DNA from: an uncultured Eubacteriales bacterium | Lineage (GTDB): Bacteria > Bacillota > Clostridia > Oscillospirales > Acutalibacteraceae | DNA length: 36,215 nt | Assembly (NCBI GenBank): GCA_934725345.1 | Contig: CAKVBG010000002.1 | Location: forward strand, 1-36,215 | Reading direction: 5' to 3' | Shown: positions 25,528-33,217 of the stretch, piece after piece | How the letters are laid out: every line of letters starts with the position of its first letter | Position numbering within the stretch: position 1 is the stretch's first letter | Made by a program: the position numbers and the translations under genes | Notes under the pieces: generated by a model | Seen by the model: only the letters and a program-made list of their open reading frames with translations | Databases searched by the model: none | Told to the model about the DNA's origin: nothing

Positions 25528-25577
25528 TCGCACGCTATGGAGGTCTTAAGTTAAAATTCCCCATGGGTGCGATTTTT
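25528..25577 (+). terminator. Terminator of the tdk-to-htrA operon
   Basis: A long stem (TCGCAC with GTGCGA at the base, then a CTATGG/CCATGG segment after one mismatch) is followed by five T residues. Confidence 0.85.
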
Positions 25578-25619
25578 AAAATACATATAGATTAGTTAAT
25601 TGTGAAGGGGTGTTATATC

Positions 25620-26870
25620 ATGAAAAAGATAATAAAGAATAGTACTTTTTTGCTTGTGTTAGGATTGATTTTGGGAGTAATTTTTGGATTCTTGATGAAA
25701 TTATTGCCAAGCGAATTTTACGTTGATGATTTGATAATGAACGGGGTTATGAGGTTTTTAAGTACAGGGTTTATCAGTTTAATTAAAATGACGGTAATTC
25801 CGTTAGTGTTTGTATCGCTAATTTGTGGAATTTCCTCTTTTGGTGACACAAAAAAATTAGGTTCTGTGGGTTTAAAAACCGTACTTTTATTTTTGTTTTC
25901 AACAATAGGAGCAATCATAATAGCACTCATATTCTCAATAATTCTAAAACCTGGTATAGGACTAGATTTAGAGTCTTTATCGACCGTTGACTACACCCCT
26001 CCGGAAGTCAAAAATATAGTGGATATATTCTTAGACATCATTCCAAGTAATCCGATAAAATCAATGTCCAAGGGAAATTTACTACAGGTTTTAGTATTTG
26101 CAGTATTTTTTGGAGTTGCAATGGGAAGCCTGGGAGAAAGAGCAAAAAAATTAATTGATATATTTGAAATTCTAAATGATTGCATGATGAAAATCGTGAT
26201 GGCCATAATGAAAATTGCTCCCATAGGAATTTTTGCTTCAATATCAATTACTGTCTATTCGACGGGTTTAGACTCACTATTGGGAATTGTTAAAATGATC
26301 GGAGTGGTTGCACTTTCGTTGGTGATACATTCAATTTTTATCTATGGAGGTATACTCAGATTTGGGAGCAAATTATCCGTATCGACTTTTTTCAAAAAAT
26401 ACGCCAAAGTGGCAGGTGTAACGTTTTCAACGGCCTCGAGTAATGCAGCTTTACCTGCTAGTATAGAAATGATGCGTACGGCTGGAGTTAAAGATTTCAT
26501 TTATCAATTTGTGCTCCCCTAAGGAGCAACTGTCAACATGGCGGGAACGGCGATAGTACAAGGCGTAACAGCTGTGTTTATAGCTCAAGCTTATGGAAAA
26601 GATATGGGTTTTACTTCTTTGATGATGGTAGTAATCAGTGCAGTTTTATCTTCGATAGGAACCGCGGGAGTGCCCGGTGTGGGTATGATTATGATGGCTA
26701 TGGTTTTGGAGTCTGCAGGACTACCAGTTCAAGGAATCGCGCTAGTGATAGGTGTAGATCGTATCTTAGACATGATGAGAACTACGGTGAACGTTATGGG
26801 AGATTGCGTTTGTTGTTTAGCGGTTGCCAAGAGCGAGCAAGCATTAGATTTAGAAAAATACAATTCTTAA
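25620..26870 (+). pseudogene. Dicarboxylate/glutamate:cation symporter broken by an in-frame TAA
   Basis: The two frames 25620-26522 and 26538-26870 together make one DAACS-family transporter (GltP/GltT type) of about 416 residues. The first part ends at FSTASSNAALPASIE...YQFVLP. The stop TAA at 26520-26522 sits where relatives have Leu (VLPLGAT), and translation in the same frame continues as GATVNMAGTAIVQGV through the DRILDMMRTTVNVMGD substrate-binding region. One T-to-A change in a TTA codon explains it. The family's NMDGT sodium motif reads NMAGT here, which suggests either relaxed constraint or a variant subfamily. The downstream ATG at 26538 has no proper ribosome site. A GTG at 25602 is in frame, but AAGGGGTG fits the ATG at 25620. 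Sequencing error or readthrough remain possible. Confidence 0.85.
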
Positions 26871-26893
26871 ATACTAAAAATGAGAGGTATTAA

Positions 26894-27631
26894 ATGAATA
26901 AATTCATAATTGCAAATTGGAAAATGAACAAAACTATTGAAGATTCTCTTGAATTTATAAACTACATAAAAAATAAAAATTTTAATCCTAAGTATGAAAT
27001 AGTCATATGTCCAGCTTTTACGTGTTTGTATCCAATGAAGCAGTTAACTGAAAACTTAGGTATTAAGCTTGGAGCTCAAAACTGCCATTGGGAAGATAGC
27101 GGTGCGTACACGGGAGAAGTTTCTCCTAAAATGCTTTCTAATTTAAAGGTTTCGTATGTAATAGTTGGACACAGCGAACGAAGGAAATATTTTAATGAAA
27201 CAGATGAAATGATAAACAGAAAAATAAAAAAGGCAATAGATAACAATATGAAAGTAATTCTTTGTGTAGGAGAGGATTTGTCTTGCCACGAGCAGCACAG
27301 AGAAAGGGAATTTATTTTAAATCAACTGAAAAAATGTCTTGTAGGACTTAGTAAAGAAAACTTAAAAGATATTCTCATTGCTTATGAGCCGCTTTGGGCA
27401 ATTGGTTCAGGTAAGGTCATGAACGCAGAGGAAGCGCAAAAAATTGCAGTTAGCATAAAAAAATTTATATCGGATAAATATTCAAATTGTAAAATACCTG
27501 TTATTTATGGCGGTTCAGTTAGCAGCGAAAACTTTAAAGAGTTTCTGGATTTTGACGAGATAGACGGTTTACTTATTGGAGGAGACTCTCTAAATGCCGA
27601 ACATTTTGCTAAGATAATATCAGAAAAATAA
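26894..27631 (+). CDS. tpiA: Triose-phosphate isomerase
   Basis: TpiA interconverts dihydroxyacetone phosphate and glyceraldehyde 3-phosphate in glycolysis. The 245-residue protein has all the catalytic landmarks: NWKMNKT with the active-site Lys, IVGHSERRKYF with the catalytic His, and AYEPLWAIGSGK with the catalytic Glu at the start of loop 6, then IYGGSVSSEN and LIGGDSL for phosphate binding. GAGAGGT lies upstream of the ATG. It is 23 nt downstream of the broken symporter and 18 nt upstream of gpmI, so tpiA and gpmI are cotranscribed. No promoter of its own is obvious. Confidence 0.98.
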   Translation: MNKFIIANWKMNKTIEDSLEFINYIKNKNFNPKYEIVICPAFTCLYPMKQLTENLGIKLGAQNCHWEDSGAYTGEVSPKMLSNLKVSYVIVGHSERRKYFNETDEMINRKIKKAIDNNMKVILCVGEDLSCHEQHREREFILNQLKKCLVGLSKENLKDILIAYEPLWAIGSGKVMNAEEAQKIAVSIKKFISDKYSNCKIPVIYGGSVSSENFKEFLDFDEIDGLLIGGDSLNAEHFAKIISEK

Positions 27632-27649
27632 TTTTATTGAGGTAACTAC

Positions 27650-29128
27650 ATGGAAAAGAAACCTATAGTTCTTCTAATACTAGATGGGTTTGGAATAAGC
27701 AAAGATTTTAAGGGTAATGCTGTAAGGTTAGCCAAAACCCCTGTTTTAGATAAAATATTTAAAAATTCTCCTTACACTCAGCTGAAGGCTTCAGGCGAGC
27801 ACGTTGGACTCCCAGTGGGCCAGATGGGAAATTCTGAAGTAGGACATATGAACATTGGAGCAGGAAGAGTAGTATATCAAGATTTAACATATATAAACAA
27901 TCAAATCAAAAGTGGAGAATTTAAGAAAAATAAGGTTATTCTAAATGCTTTTAAGCACGTTTTAGAGCATAATTCCACTTTACATTTAGCCGGTCTTTTA
28001 TCTGACGGAGGAATTCATAGTAGTATAAATCATTTATATGCAATTTTAAATTTAGCACTTGAACACAAAGTTAAAAATGTGAATATTCATGTTTGGACGG
28101 ATGGCAGAGATACACCAACCCATTCAGGAATTAAGTACGTTGCCGAGCTTGAGGAATTTTTGAAAAAATGCAATGTGGGAGAAATAAAGACCATCGCAGG
28201 ACGTTTCTATTCTATGGATCGCAATAAACGATGGGAAAGAACCGATGCAGCTTATGAGGCTATCACCCGGGGAGTAGGGGAAAAATTCAGTGACCTCAAT
28301 ATGAAAATCAAATCTGAGTATGAAAATGGAACAAGTGATGAATTCATAAAACCTGCAGTTAAAGAGGGGTATGAAGGAATTCATCCAAACGACGTTGTAA
28401 TTTGTTTTAATTTTCGTCCCGATAGAGCTAGGCAAATAACGGAAATGTTTTTAAAGGATAAAATAAAGTACGTATGTTTATGTCAATACGATGAAAAATT
28501 TGAGTGCGAAGTGGCTTTCAAACAAAACAAGATTACAAACACTTTAGGAGAGTGGCTTGCAAAAAATAATCTAGTTCAGCTTAGAGTGGCAGAAACTGAA
28601 AAATATGCCCACGTAACGTTTTTTCTGAACGCCAGAGAGGAACTTGCTTTTAAAAACGAACATAGAATTATAGTAAATTCTCCAAAGGTAGAAACTTATG
28701 ATTTGATTCCACAAATGAGTGCTGAAGAAGTAACGGATAAAGTAATGGAAGGAATTCAATCCAACAAATATGACATTATCTTTGTAAACTATGCTAACCC
28801 TGATATGTTAGGCCATACAGGTAATTTAAATGCCACAATACAATCTATAGAAAAAGTGGACGATTGCGTAGGAAAGGTAATCAATTGCTTGAAAAAACAC
28901 TCAGGTATAGCAATAATTACAGCTGATCATGGAAATGCAGAAAAAATGTTATGTGAAAATGAAGAACGCTGTACTTCGCATACTTGCAATGAAGTACCGT
29001 TTGCCATTTGGAATTATGAATGTAAGTTGAAAAATTCTGGAGCGCTTTGCGATATCGCGCCAACTATTTTAAGTATTCTGAACATAAAAAAACCCGCCGA
29101 AATGACGGGAAAAACTTTAATAATTTAG
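27650..29128 (+). CDS. gpmI: 2,3-bisphosphoglycerate-independent phosphoglycerate mutase
   Basis: GpmI converts 3-phosphoglycerate to 2-phosphoglycerate, using two manganese ions and a phosphoserine intermediate. The 492-residue protein is slightly shorter than the usual 510. It shows LLILDGFGIS (metal Asp), GNSEVGHMNIGAGRVVYQDL with the nucleophilic Ser, HVWTDGRDTPTHSG, TIAGRFYSMDRNKRWERTD, NFRPDRARQI, and the C-terminal metal sites ADHGNAEKM and TSHTCNEVPF. The stop lies only 3 nt from the convergent spoVT stop, and the spoVT terminator is inside the last codons of gpmI. Confidence 0.97.
   Translation: MEKKPIVLLILDGFGISKDFKGNAVRLAKTPVLDKIFKNSPYTQLKASGEHVGLPVGQMGNSEVGHMNIGAGRVVYQDLTYINNQIKSGEFKKNKVILNAFKHVLEHNSTLHLAGLLSDGGIHSSINHLYAILNLALEHKVKNVNIHVWTDGRDTPTHSGIKYVAELEEFLKKCNVGEIKTIAGRFYSMDRNKRWERTDAAYEAITRGVGEKFSDLNMKIKSEYENGTSDEFIKPAVKEGYEGIHPNDVVICFNFRPDRARQITEMFLKDKIKYVCLCQYDEKFECEVAFKQNKITNTLGEWLAKNNLVQLRVAETEKYAHVTFFLNAREELAFKNEHRIIVNSPKVETYDLIPQMSAEEVTDKVMEGIQSNKYDIIFVNYANPDMLGHTGNLNATIQSIEKVDDCVGKVINCLKKHSGIAIITADHGNAEKMLCENEERCTSHTCNEVPFAIWNYECKLKNSGALCDIAPTILSILNIKKPAEMTGKTLII
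29086..29109 (-). terminator. spoVT terminator inside the gpmI coding end
   Basis: On the minus strand CCCGTC-ATTTC-GGCGGG forms a 6-bp stem followed by seven T residues. The same bases encode the KKPAEMTGK end of gpmI. Confidence 0.85.
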
Positions 29129-29131
29129 GAC

Positions 29132-29680
29132 TCAATCTTCAAGATGTTTTCCTAGAAATTTAGCGGTAATTTCAGTGAGTTTGGATTTCATATCTTTTTC
29201 TGATGCCATTTTAGAAGAGTTTTCATTTTTAAGGACGCACACACTTCCTGTTACATCCCCAGCGGAAATTATAGGGTAGGCGAATAAAGCTTCGTTTTCC
29301 ATTCCTTCTACAGGCTGGAATTTGCTACTATCAACATAAGCAGAAAAACTTGCTCTTGATTCCATTAATTCTTCAAGATAGCTTGTGATACGTCTTTCCA
29401 AAAATTCTCTCTTCGGCACTCCTGAAACCGCTATTATGTGGTCTCTATCTGAGATTATAACTGGCATTTCCAAAGCATGAGAAAGTACATCAGCGTATTG
29501 ATGAACAAATGGGGAAATTTCGTCAATGATGGAATGCTTTTTAAATATTATGTTCCCCGAGTTATCGGTGTATATTTCTATAGGGTCACCTTCACGAATT
29601 CGCAAAGTTCTCCTAATTTCTTTCGGAATAACTATTCTACCAAGGTCATCTATTCGTCTTACAATACCTGTTGATTTCAA
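29132..29680 (-). CDS. spoVT: Stage V sporulation protein T, AbrB-type regulator
   Basis: SpoVT is a transcription factor that tunes forespore gene expression under sigma-G and affects spore coat and germination. The 182-residue protein has the AbrB-type swapped-hairpin DNA-binding domain at residues 1-50 (TGIVRRIDDLGRIVIPKEIRRTLRIREGD region) and a GAF-like C-terminal domain (about 55-180) with SDRDHIIAVSGVPKREFLERRI. The length matches the B. subtilis protein. The TTG start has AAAAGGAGG eight nt upstream. It implies a sporulating lineage or recent sporulating ancestry. A sigma-G-like promoter lies upstream. Confidence 0.95.
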   Translation of the reverse strand: MKSTGIVRRIDDLGRIVIPKEIRRTLRIREGDPIEIYTDNSGNIIFKKHSIIDEISPFVHQYADVLSHALEMPVIISDRDHIIAVSGVPKREFLERRITSYLEELMESRASFSAYVDSSKFQPVEGMENEALFAYPIISAGDVTGSVCVLKNENSSKMASEKDMKSKLTEITAKFLGKHLED

Positions 29681-29723
29681 GATGGGTTCCTCCTTTTATT
29701 AAAATTATAGTAGGTGTCAGTTA

Positions 29724-29753
29724 TAGTATTAAAGCTTCCAAGGAGAATATTCA
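29724..29753 (-). promoter_or_regulatory. Sigma-G/F-like promoter of spoVT
   Basis: On the minus strand TGAATA (29748-29753), a 17-nt spacer and AATACTA (29724-29730) match the forespore consensus TGAATA/CATACTA with one mismatch. It places the start site about 35 nt before the TTG codon. A weaker sigma-A-like alternative is TTAATA (29727-29732) with TATAAT (29704-29709). Confidence 0.55.
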
Positions 29754-29834
29754 CATTTTATGAAAAATTTTACTATGTTTTTTCTACTAAACATAAATCT
29801 GGTTCAAATAAATAACATATTTTAACTAAGGGGA

Positions 29835-29863
29835 TTGATTAATATCTTAGATTGATATATAAT
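29835..29863 (+). promoter_or_regulatory. Promoter of the ferredoxin gene
   Basis: TTGATT (29835-29840), a 17-nt spacer and TATAAT (29858-29863). Confidence 0.78.
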
Positions 29864-29903
29864 TACAGGGCGCTTATTATTTTCGATTTGGAGGAATTAT
29901 TTT

Positions 29904-30098
29904 ATGAAGGTAAAAGTTAATAAGGATGCTTGTATAGGATGCGGAATGTGCATTGACATTTGTCCTGAAGTGTTCAGGTATGACGAAGATGAAAAATCAG
30001 AGGTCATACAAGGAGAGGTTACAGAGGAACTTGAAGATGGTGCGGGAGAAGCTTGTGAAGCTTGCCCAGTGGATGCAATTGAAATAACAGAACAATAG
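29904..30098 (+). CDS. 4Fe-4S ferredoxin, single-cluster type
   Basis: A 64-residue electron carrier. C10-x2-C13-x2-C16 near the N-terminus (CIGCGMCIDICPEVF) plus C54 in CEACPVDAI fit one [4Fe-4S] cluster; C20 and C51 occupy the places that in such ferredoxins are leftover or form a disulfide. It is acidic (many Glu and Asp), as usual for ferredoxins serving anaerobic oxidoreductases. It has a GGAGG ribosome site, its own promoter and its own terminator. Partners cannot be inferred from the neighbours. Confidence 0.93.
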   Translation: MKVKVNKDACIGCGMCIDICPEVFRYDEDEKSEVIQGEVTEELEDGAGEACEACPVDAIEITEQ

Positions 30099-30104
30099 TT
30101 ATTT

Positions 30105-30134
30105 TCCTCTCGTGTTTTGCATGGGAGGATTTTT
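30105..30134 (+). terminator. Terminator of the ferredoxin gene
   Basis: TCCTCTC pairs with GGGAGGA, extended by three inner pairs to about 10 bp, and is followed by five T residues. Confidence 0.82.
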
Positions 30135-30245
30135 CAAATCAGTGAGATTTTAGAGGGAGAGATATAGTCATAAAATAACGGACAAGCAAAGAACTGCACG
30201 GGTTTAAATTTTAAAATTAATTTATTTTGAGAAGGAGTCTTAAAA

Positions 30246-31388
30246 GTGAAAGAATTTTTTAAAAGGATAGTTTTATCACTGTTTTCAACTATTTTAGTGT
30301 TTTCCAGTTCAGTAAGTGCAAATTCTATAACGGATCTTTGTAAGTGTGAAGATATTGTTGATATCAAGATAGAAGCTTTAAAAATTGCAAATGATCGTGA
30401 ATGTAGCGAAATTGAACGTCAACTATCTTTGGTATTGGGCAAAGTTGTAGAGTACATAGTTGATAAAAGACAACTTTTTTGGATGCTAGAGAATAGTGCC
30501 TTTGACATTGTCAAATTTTATATTGAAATCTTGGATGCATGTTCAAGTTCTCAAGGAGATTGGAAGTCTGAAATTAATAAATGTATATACGACAAAAAAA
30601 CGGATTTAGAGCTTTATCAATTAGCCGCTTTGGCAAACGCAATGAAGTCAGAAGGGGTTTCGAAAAATATGGGTGTACCCGTTGGAAACCAAAGCTCCGT
30701 TCGATTTGAGGATTTTAACAACGTACTAGTACACTATATTCACGATAAATTAAGTAATAAATCCCATAATCAATCGAGTGATAATATAAAAATGAAAATA
30801 AGCCTTGAAGAAAAAAGTATGATGTTAAATCCACTTAAGTATGATTTGAAACACTTAAATTCCGTATGCAGTGAAAATTTCATTGCTAAGTTATTGTCTC
30901 CGGAAGATCGTGAAAACATAGTTTTACGTGAAAATTTTAGATTTCCATTTATGATTGCAAATTATCCCAAGAAATTGCAACCTATTTTTGAGTATGTGAT
31001 TTCTAAAAATATAAAAAATACACCTCAAGCACTTGACCTTGCTATTCAATTGTTTAATGGGTTAAATACATTACATAGAAAAGGTGTGTTCTACGGAGGC
31101 ATCTCTCCGTTTAATATTTTAGTTGATGAAGATGGAAAACTTAAGCTTAGCAATTTTAATAATAGTATTATGTCAGATGCGGTTAATGGTGATGTGGTTA
31201 GGAGCAGTAATTTAATTGTATTGGATATACGGAAAGCACAAGAATTTATTAGCAAATTTCTAATCTCTAGCGAAAGCGAAATAGGTATCAAGTATGAAAA
31301 ACTTTTGTCTGCAAAATCAGAAAGTGTTCTAAGAAAGATTTGTAGTGCAAAAGCTCATTTGGAAATACTAAGAAGTTTGAAGATATAA
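30246..31388 (+). CDS. Secreted protein with a kinase-like C-lobe lacking catalytic aspartates
   Basis: A 380-residue protein. Residues 1-25 are a signal peptide (KEFFKRIVLSLFSTILVFSS, then SVSA). Residues 30-200 are helical with no recognised family. Residues 258-340 resemble the C-lobe of a eukaryotic-type protein kinase: a helix QALDLAIQLFNGLNTLHRKG, a catalytic-loop-like YGGISPFNILV (283-293) where kinases have HRDLKPENILL, then KLKLSNFNNS where they have KLxDFG, and a helix with VLDIRKAQEF like the DxWSLG helix. The HRD Asp is Gly, the Lys is Ser and the DFG Asp is Asn, so phosphotransfer is unlikely; N290 and the Pro remain. I see no clear Gly-rich loop or VAIK Lys. The GTG start has GAAGGAG upstream. 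Secretion is well supported, the kinase-like fold moderately so. Confidence 0.8.
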   Translation: MKEFFKRIVLSLFSTILVFSSSVSANSITDLCKCEDIVDIKIEALKIANDRECSEIERQLSLVLGKVVEYIVDKRQLFWMLENSAFDIVKFYIEILDACSSSQGDWKSEINKCIYDKKTDLELYQLAALANAMKSEGVSKNMGVPVGNQSSVRFEDFNNVLVHYIHDKLSNKSHNQSSDNIKMKISLEEKSMMLNPLKYDLKHLNSVCSENFIAKLLSPEDRENIVLRENFRFPFMIANYPKKLQPIFEYVISKNIKNTPQALDLAIQLFNGLNTLHRKGVFYGGISPFNILVDEDGKLKLSNFNNSIMSDAVNGDVVRSSNLIVLDIRKAQEFISKFLISSESEIGIKYEKLLSAKSESVLRKICSAKAHLEILRSLKI

Positions 31389-31405
31389 GCTGTATTTTTT
31401 GTATC

Positions 31406-31449
31406 ACTCCTTGCATATAAATTAAAATGAGATATGACGTGTAAGGAGT
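31406..31449 (+). promoter_or_regulatory. Leader hairpin covering the M23 peptidase ribosome site
   Basis: ACTCCTTGCA (31406-31415) is the reverse complement, with one G-U pair, of TGTAAGGAGT (31440-31449), which contains the AAGGAG ribosome site. If both arms are in the same mRNA, the site would be sequestered. A weak promoter TTGTAT (31399-31404), 18 nt, TAAAAT (31423-31428) would start downstream of the left arm and leave the site open. Confidence 0.45.
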
Positions 31450-31457
31450 AGATAGTT

Positions 31458-32492
31458 TTGTTTGTGGTGAATATAAACAAGAAACGAATTTTAATTTTTT
31501 GTGGATTTATCATTCTCCTGGTGGGATTTTTGATGTTCTTTTTAGGTAGGGGGTTATTGTTTGTCTCGGCGGAGGAAAACAAAAAATTTATAAAATACGT
31601 GGAATTTAATCCGTGTTATGAGGCAATGGAAAAATCTATGCTAGAAGACATAAAATCTCATAACGAAGAAATCCATCTTAATTGGATAGAAATTTTGGCA
31701 TATTTAGGTTCGAAGTATGGAGGAGATTTTAAAAAATATAAACTTTCAGATTTAGAGTGCATTGTTAAGAAGCTGAAAAGTGGCGAAAAAATGAGTGATA
31801 TCGCCAAGAATTTGAAAACCTACAATTATTACTTTGAAGCTTATGAAGCAGTGCTCAAGGAATTTGTAGGGAAGTATAAAATTCAGCGCAAACCGAAAAA
31901 GGACGATGCCGAAGCTCAGTGGGAGGAGGTATATGGCTTAAAAGCATTTTCGCCGATTGCTAAAACTTTTCCGTTTTCCCATTATGACGATTTTGGTGCT
32001 GCGAGGTCTTATGGATATTCCAGGCCTCACCTAGGGCATGATATGATGTGTGCAGTAGGGACACCAGTTATTGCAGTGGAATCGGGAACAGTAGAAGTTA
32101 TGGGATGGAATCAATACGGAGGCTGGAGAATTGGCATAAGGAGTTTTGATAAAAAACGTTACTACTACTATGCTCACCTTAGACAAAACAAACCCTTCAA
32201 ATCGGACTTGAAGGAAGGGCAGGTTGTTAAAGCGGGGGACGTTATAGGTTACGTGGGAAGAACGGGATATAGCACAAAAGAAAATGTTAATAATATCGAA
32301 CAAAGTCATTTACATATAGGAATAGAACTAGTATTTGATGAATCTCAGAAAGAATCAGACCATGAAATTTGGATAGATCTCTATGCTATAACTAAACTTT
32401 TAGAAAAAAATAAATCAAGTGTCATAAGAGAGCCTCAAAGCAAAGAATACGTTCGAGAATTTGAATTTTCCGAAGATAGTCTGTTGACGTAA
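31458..32492 (+). CDS. Membrane-anchored M23 (LytM-type) peptidase
   Basis: A 344-residue protein with a short cytoplasmic start, one membrane helix (about 10-36), a helical domain (about 40-145) and a C-terminal M23 zinc endopeptidase domain. The zinc site is complete: HLGHD (His191, Asp195), YAHL (His240) and HLHIG (His284, His286). M23 enzymes cut peptide cross-links in peptidoglycan. The stretch EILAYLGSKYGGDF, YNYYFEAYEAVL and KAFSPIAKTFPFSHYDDFGAA is typical of a family common in gut Clostridia. The TTG start is set by AAGGAG nine nt upstream; GTG codons at 31464 and 31467 are alternatives. The ribosome site may be masked by a hairpin. Confidence 0.92.
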   Translation: MFVVNINKKRILIFCGFIILLVGFLMFFLGRGLLFVSAEENKKFIKYVEFNPCYEAMEKSMLEDIKSHNEEIHLNWIEILAYLGSKYGGDFKKYKLSDLECIVKKLKSGEKMSDIAKNLKTYNYYFEAYEAVLKEFVGKYKIQRKPKKDDAEAQWEEVYGLKAFSPIAKTFPFSHYDDFGAARSYGYSRPHLGHDMMCAVGTPVIAVESGTVEVMGWNQYGGWRIGIRSFDKKRYYYYAHLRQNKPFKSDLKEGQVVKAGDVIGYVGRTGYSTKENVNNIEQSHLHIGIELVFDESQKESDHEIWIDLYAITKLLEKNKSSVIREPQSKEYVREFEFSEDSLLT

Positions 32493-32552
32493 AGCATTTT
32501 TGCTGAAATTTTTCGAGATATTCTAAAGAGCATTAAAAAGAGTAAAAAAATC

Positions 32553-32577
32553 TCCACCCTTAAATTGGGTGGATTTT
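32553..32577. terminator. Bidirectional terminator between the M23 gene and the Nif11-leader genes
   Basis: TCCACCC-TTAAATT-GGGTGGA is a perfect 7-bp stem. Four T residues follow on the plus strand; on the minus strand a longer run of seven T residues follows after GA, so it best serves the minus-strand gene ending at 32599. Confidence 0.85.
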
Positions 32578-32598
32578 CAGTTTATCATTTAAAATTGT

Positions 32599-33099
32599 CT
32601 ATTTAATTTTTTTTCTAATTTTGCCAATTCCCCATTCAACAGCCTTGTATCCAGCCGCTCCGACTCCCACCAAAGCAGCAGCACCCAATACCATAACCCC
32701 AGCAGCGCCAACGCCTTTAGTAATCTTGTTATCATCATCATCATCCTCATCATATATTTTGTTATCTCCAAATTTACCTCCGGATGCCACTTTTATCGGT
32801 GTTGTTATAGCTGCTTTCGCACCTGTTGCGAGTCCTTTGCCTGCACCTATGAGATCTTCCTTAAGATCACTAATTTCGAATCCCCCGGCTATTTCCTCTA
32901 AATCAGCAGGAGAAAGTTTTGAGGTTTTCTTTTCTACCATTTTATTAATAATCTCACCTAAAACTTTAACCTCATCAACTGAGATTTCTACACCTTTTTC
33001 TTTAAATGCAGCTTGTACTTGCTCAGGAGTTTGCATTTCAAGAATTTTAGTTGCAAAAGCTTGGTCTTTCAAAATTTCTAAAATTTTTTCCTTGTTCAT
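32599..33099 (-). CDS. Nif11-leader peptide precursor with a glycine-rich membrane-helix core
   Basis: A 166-residue precursor. Residues 1-73 form a Nif11-like leader (MNKEKILEILKDQAFATKIL at the start) ending in the double-glycine site LEEIAGG. The core, 74-166, has no Cys: an amphipathic or small-residue segment (IGAGKGLATGAKAAI), a run of five Asp, then a hydrophobic Gly/Ala-rich helix with GxxxG-type spacing (GVMVLGAAALVGVGAAGYK) and a basic end (GKIRKKIK). That pattern recalls membrane-active bacteriocins, not lanthipeptides, which need Cys. The frame is open to 33144, but AAGGAG 10 nt before the ATG at 33099 and the leader alignment fix the start. It has its own strong promoter and a palindrome at the start site. 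No modifying enzyme or peptidase-transporter is in the window. Confidence 0.85.
   Translation of the reverse strand: MNKEKILEILKDQAFATKILEMQTPEQVQAAFKEKGVEISVDEVKVLGEIINKMVEKKTSKLSPADLEEIAGGFEISDLKEDLIGAGKGLATGAKAAITTPIKVASGGKFGDNKIYDEDDDDDNKITKGVGAAGVMVLGAAALVGVGAAGYKAVEWGIGKIRKKIK
32731..32753. repeat. Short trinucleotide repeat (ATC units)
   Basis: Five ATC units, then CTC and two more ATC-like units, encode the Asp-rich run in the core of the neighbouring precursor. Changes in copy number would keep the frame and alter only the number of acidic residues. Confidence 0.6.
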
Positions 33100-33127
33100 G
33101 GATAAACATCTCCTTATTAATTTTATT

Positions 33128-33144
33128 TTGTACACAACGTACAA
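33128..33144 (-). promoter_or_regulatory. Palindromic operator candidate at the start site
   Basis: TTGTAC-GTTGT-GTACAA (minus strand) is a perfect 6-bp inverted repeat covering the predicted transcription start, just downstream of the -10 box and upstream of the ribosome site. This position suits a repressor. It is absent before the sister gene. Confidence 0.55.
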
Positions 33145-33149
33145 TCCAT

Positions 33150-33178
33150 ATTTTATACACTTAATATATAAATGTCAA
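33150..33178 (-). promoter_or_regulatory. Promoter of the downstream Nif11-leader gene
   Basis: Minus-strand consensus TTGACA (33173-33178), a 17-nt spacer and TAAAAT (33150-33155). Confidence 0.82.
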
Positions 33179-33217
33179 TATAAAATATTAAAAAATATAA
33201 ATAAATATCAATTCTGG

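Noticed and set aside
26538..26870. A separate 110-residue membrane protein
   Set aside because: It is the in-frame continuation of the symporter after the TAA codon, starts in the middle of a conserved NMxGT motif and has no ribosome site at suitable distance.
30246..31388. An active Ser/Thr protein kinase
   Set aside because: The catalytic-loop Asp and Lys and the DFG Asp are replaced, and no Gly-rich loop or conserved Lys is visible, so only a kinase-like fold is claimed.
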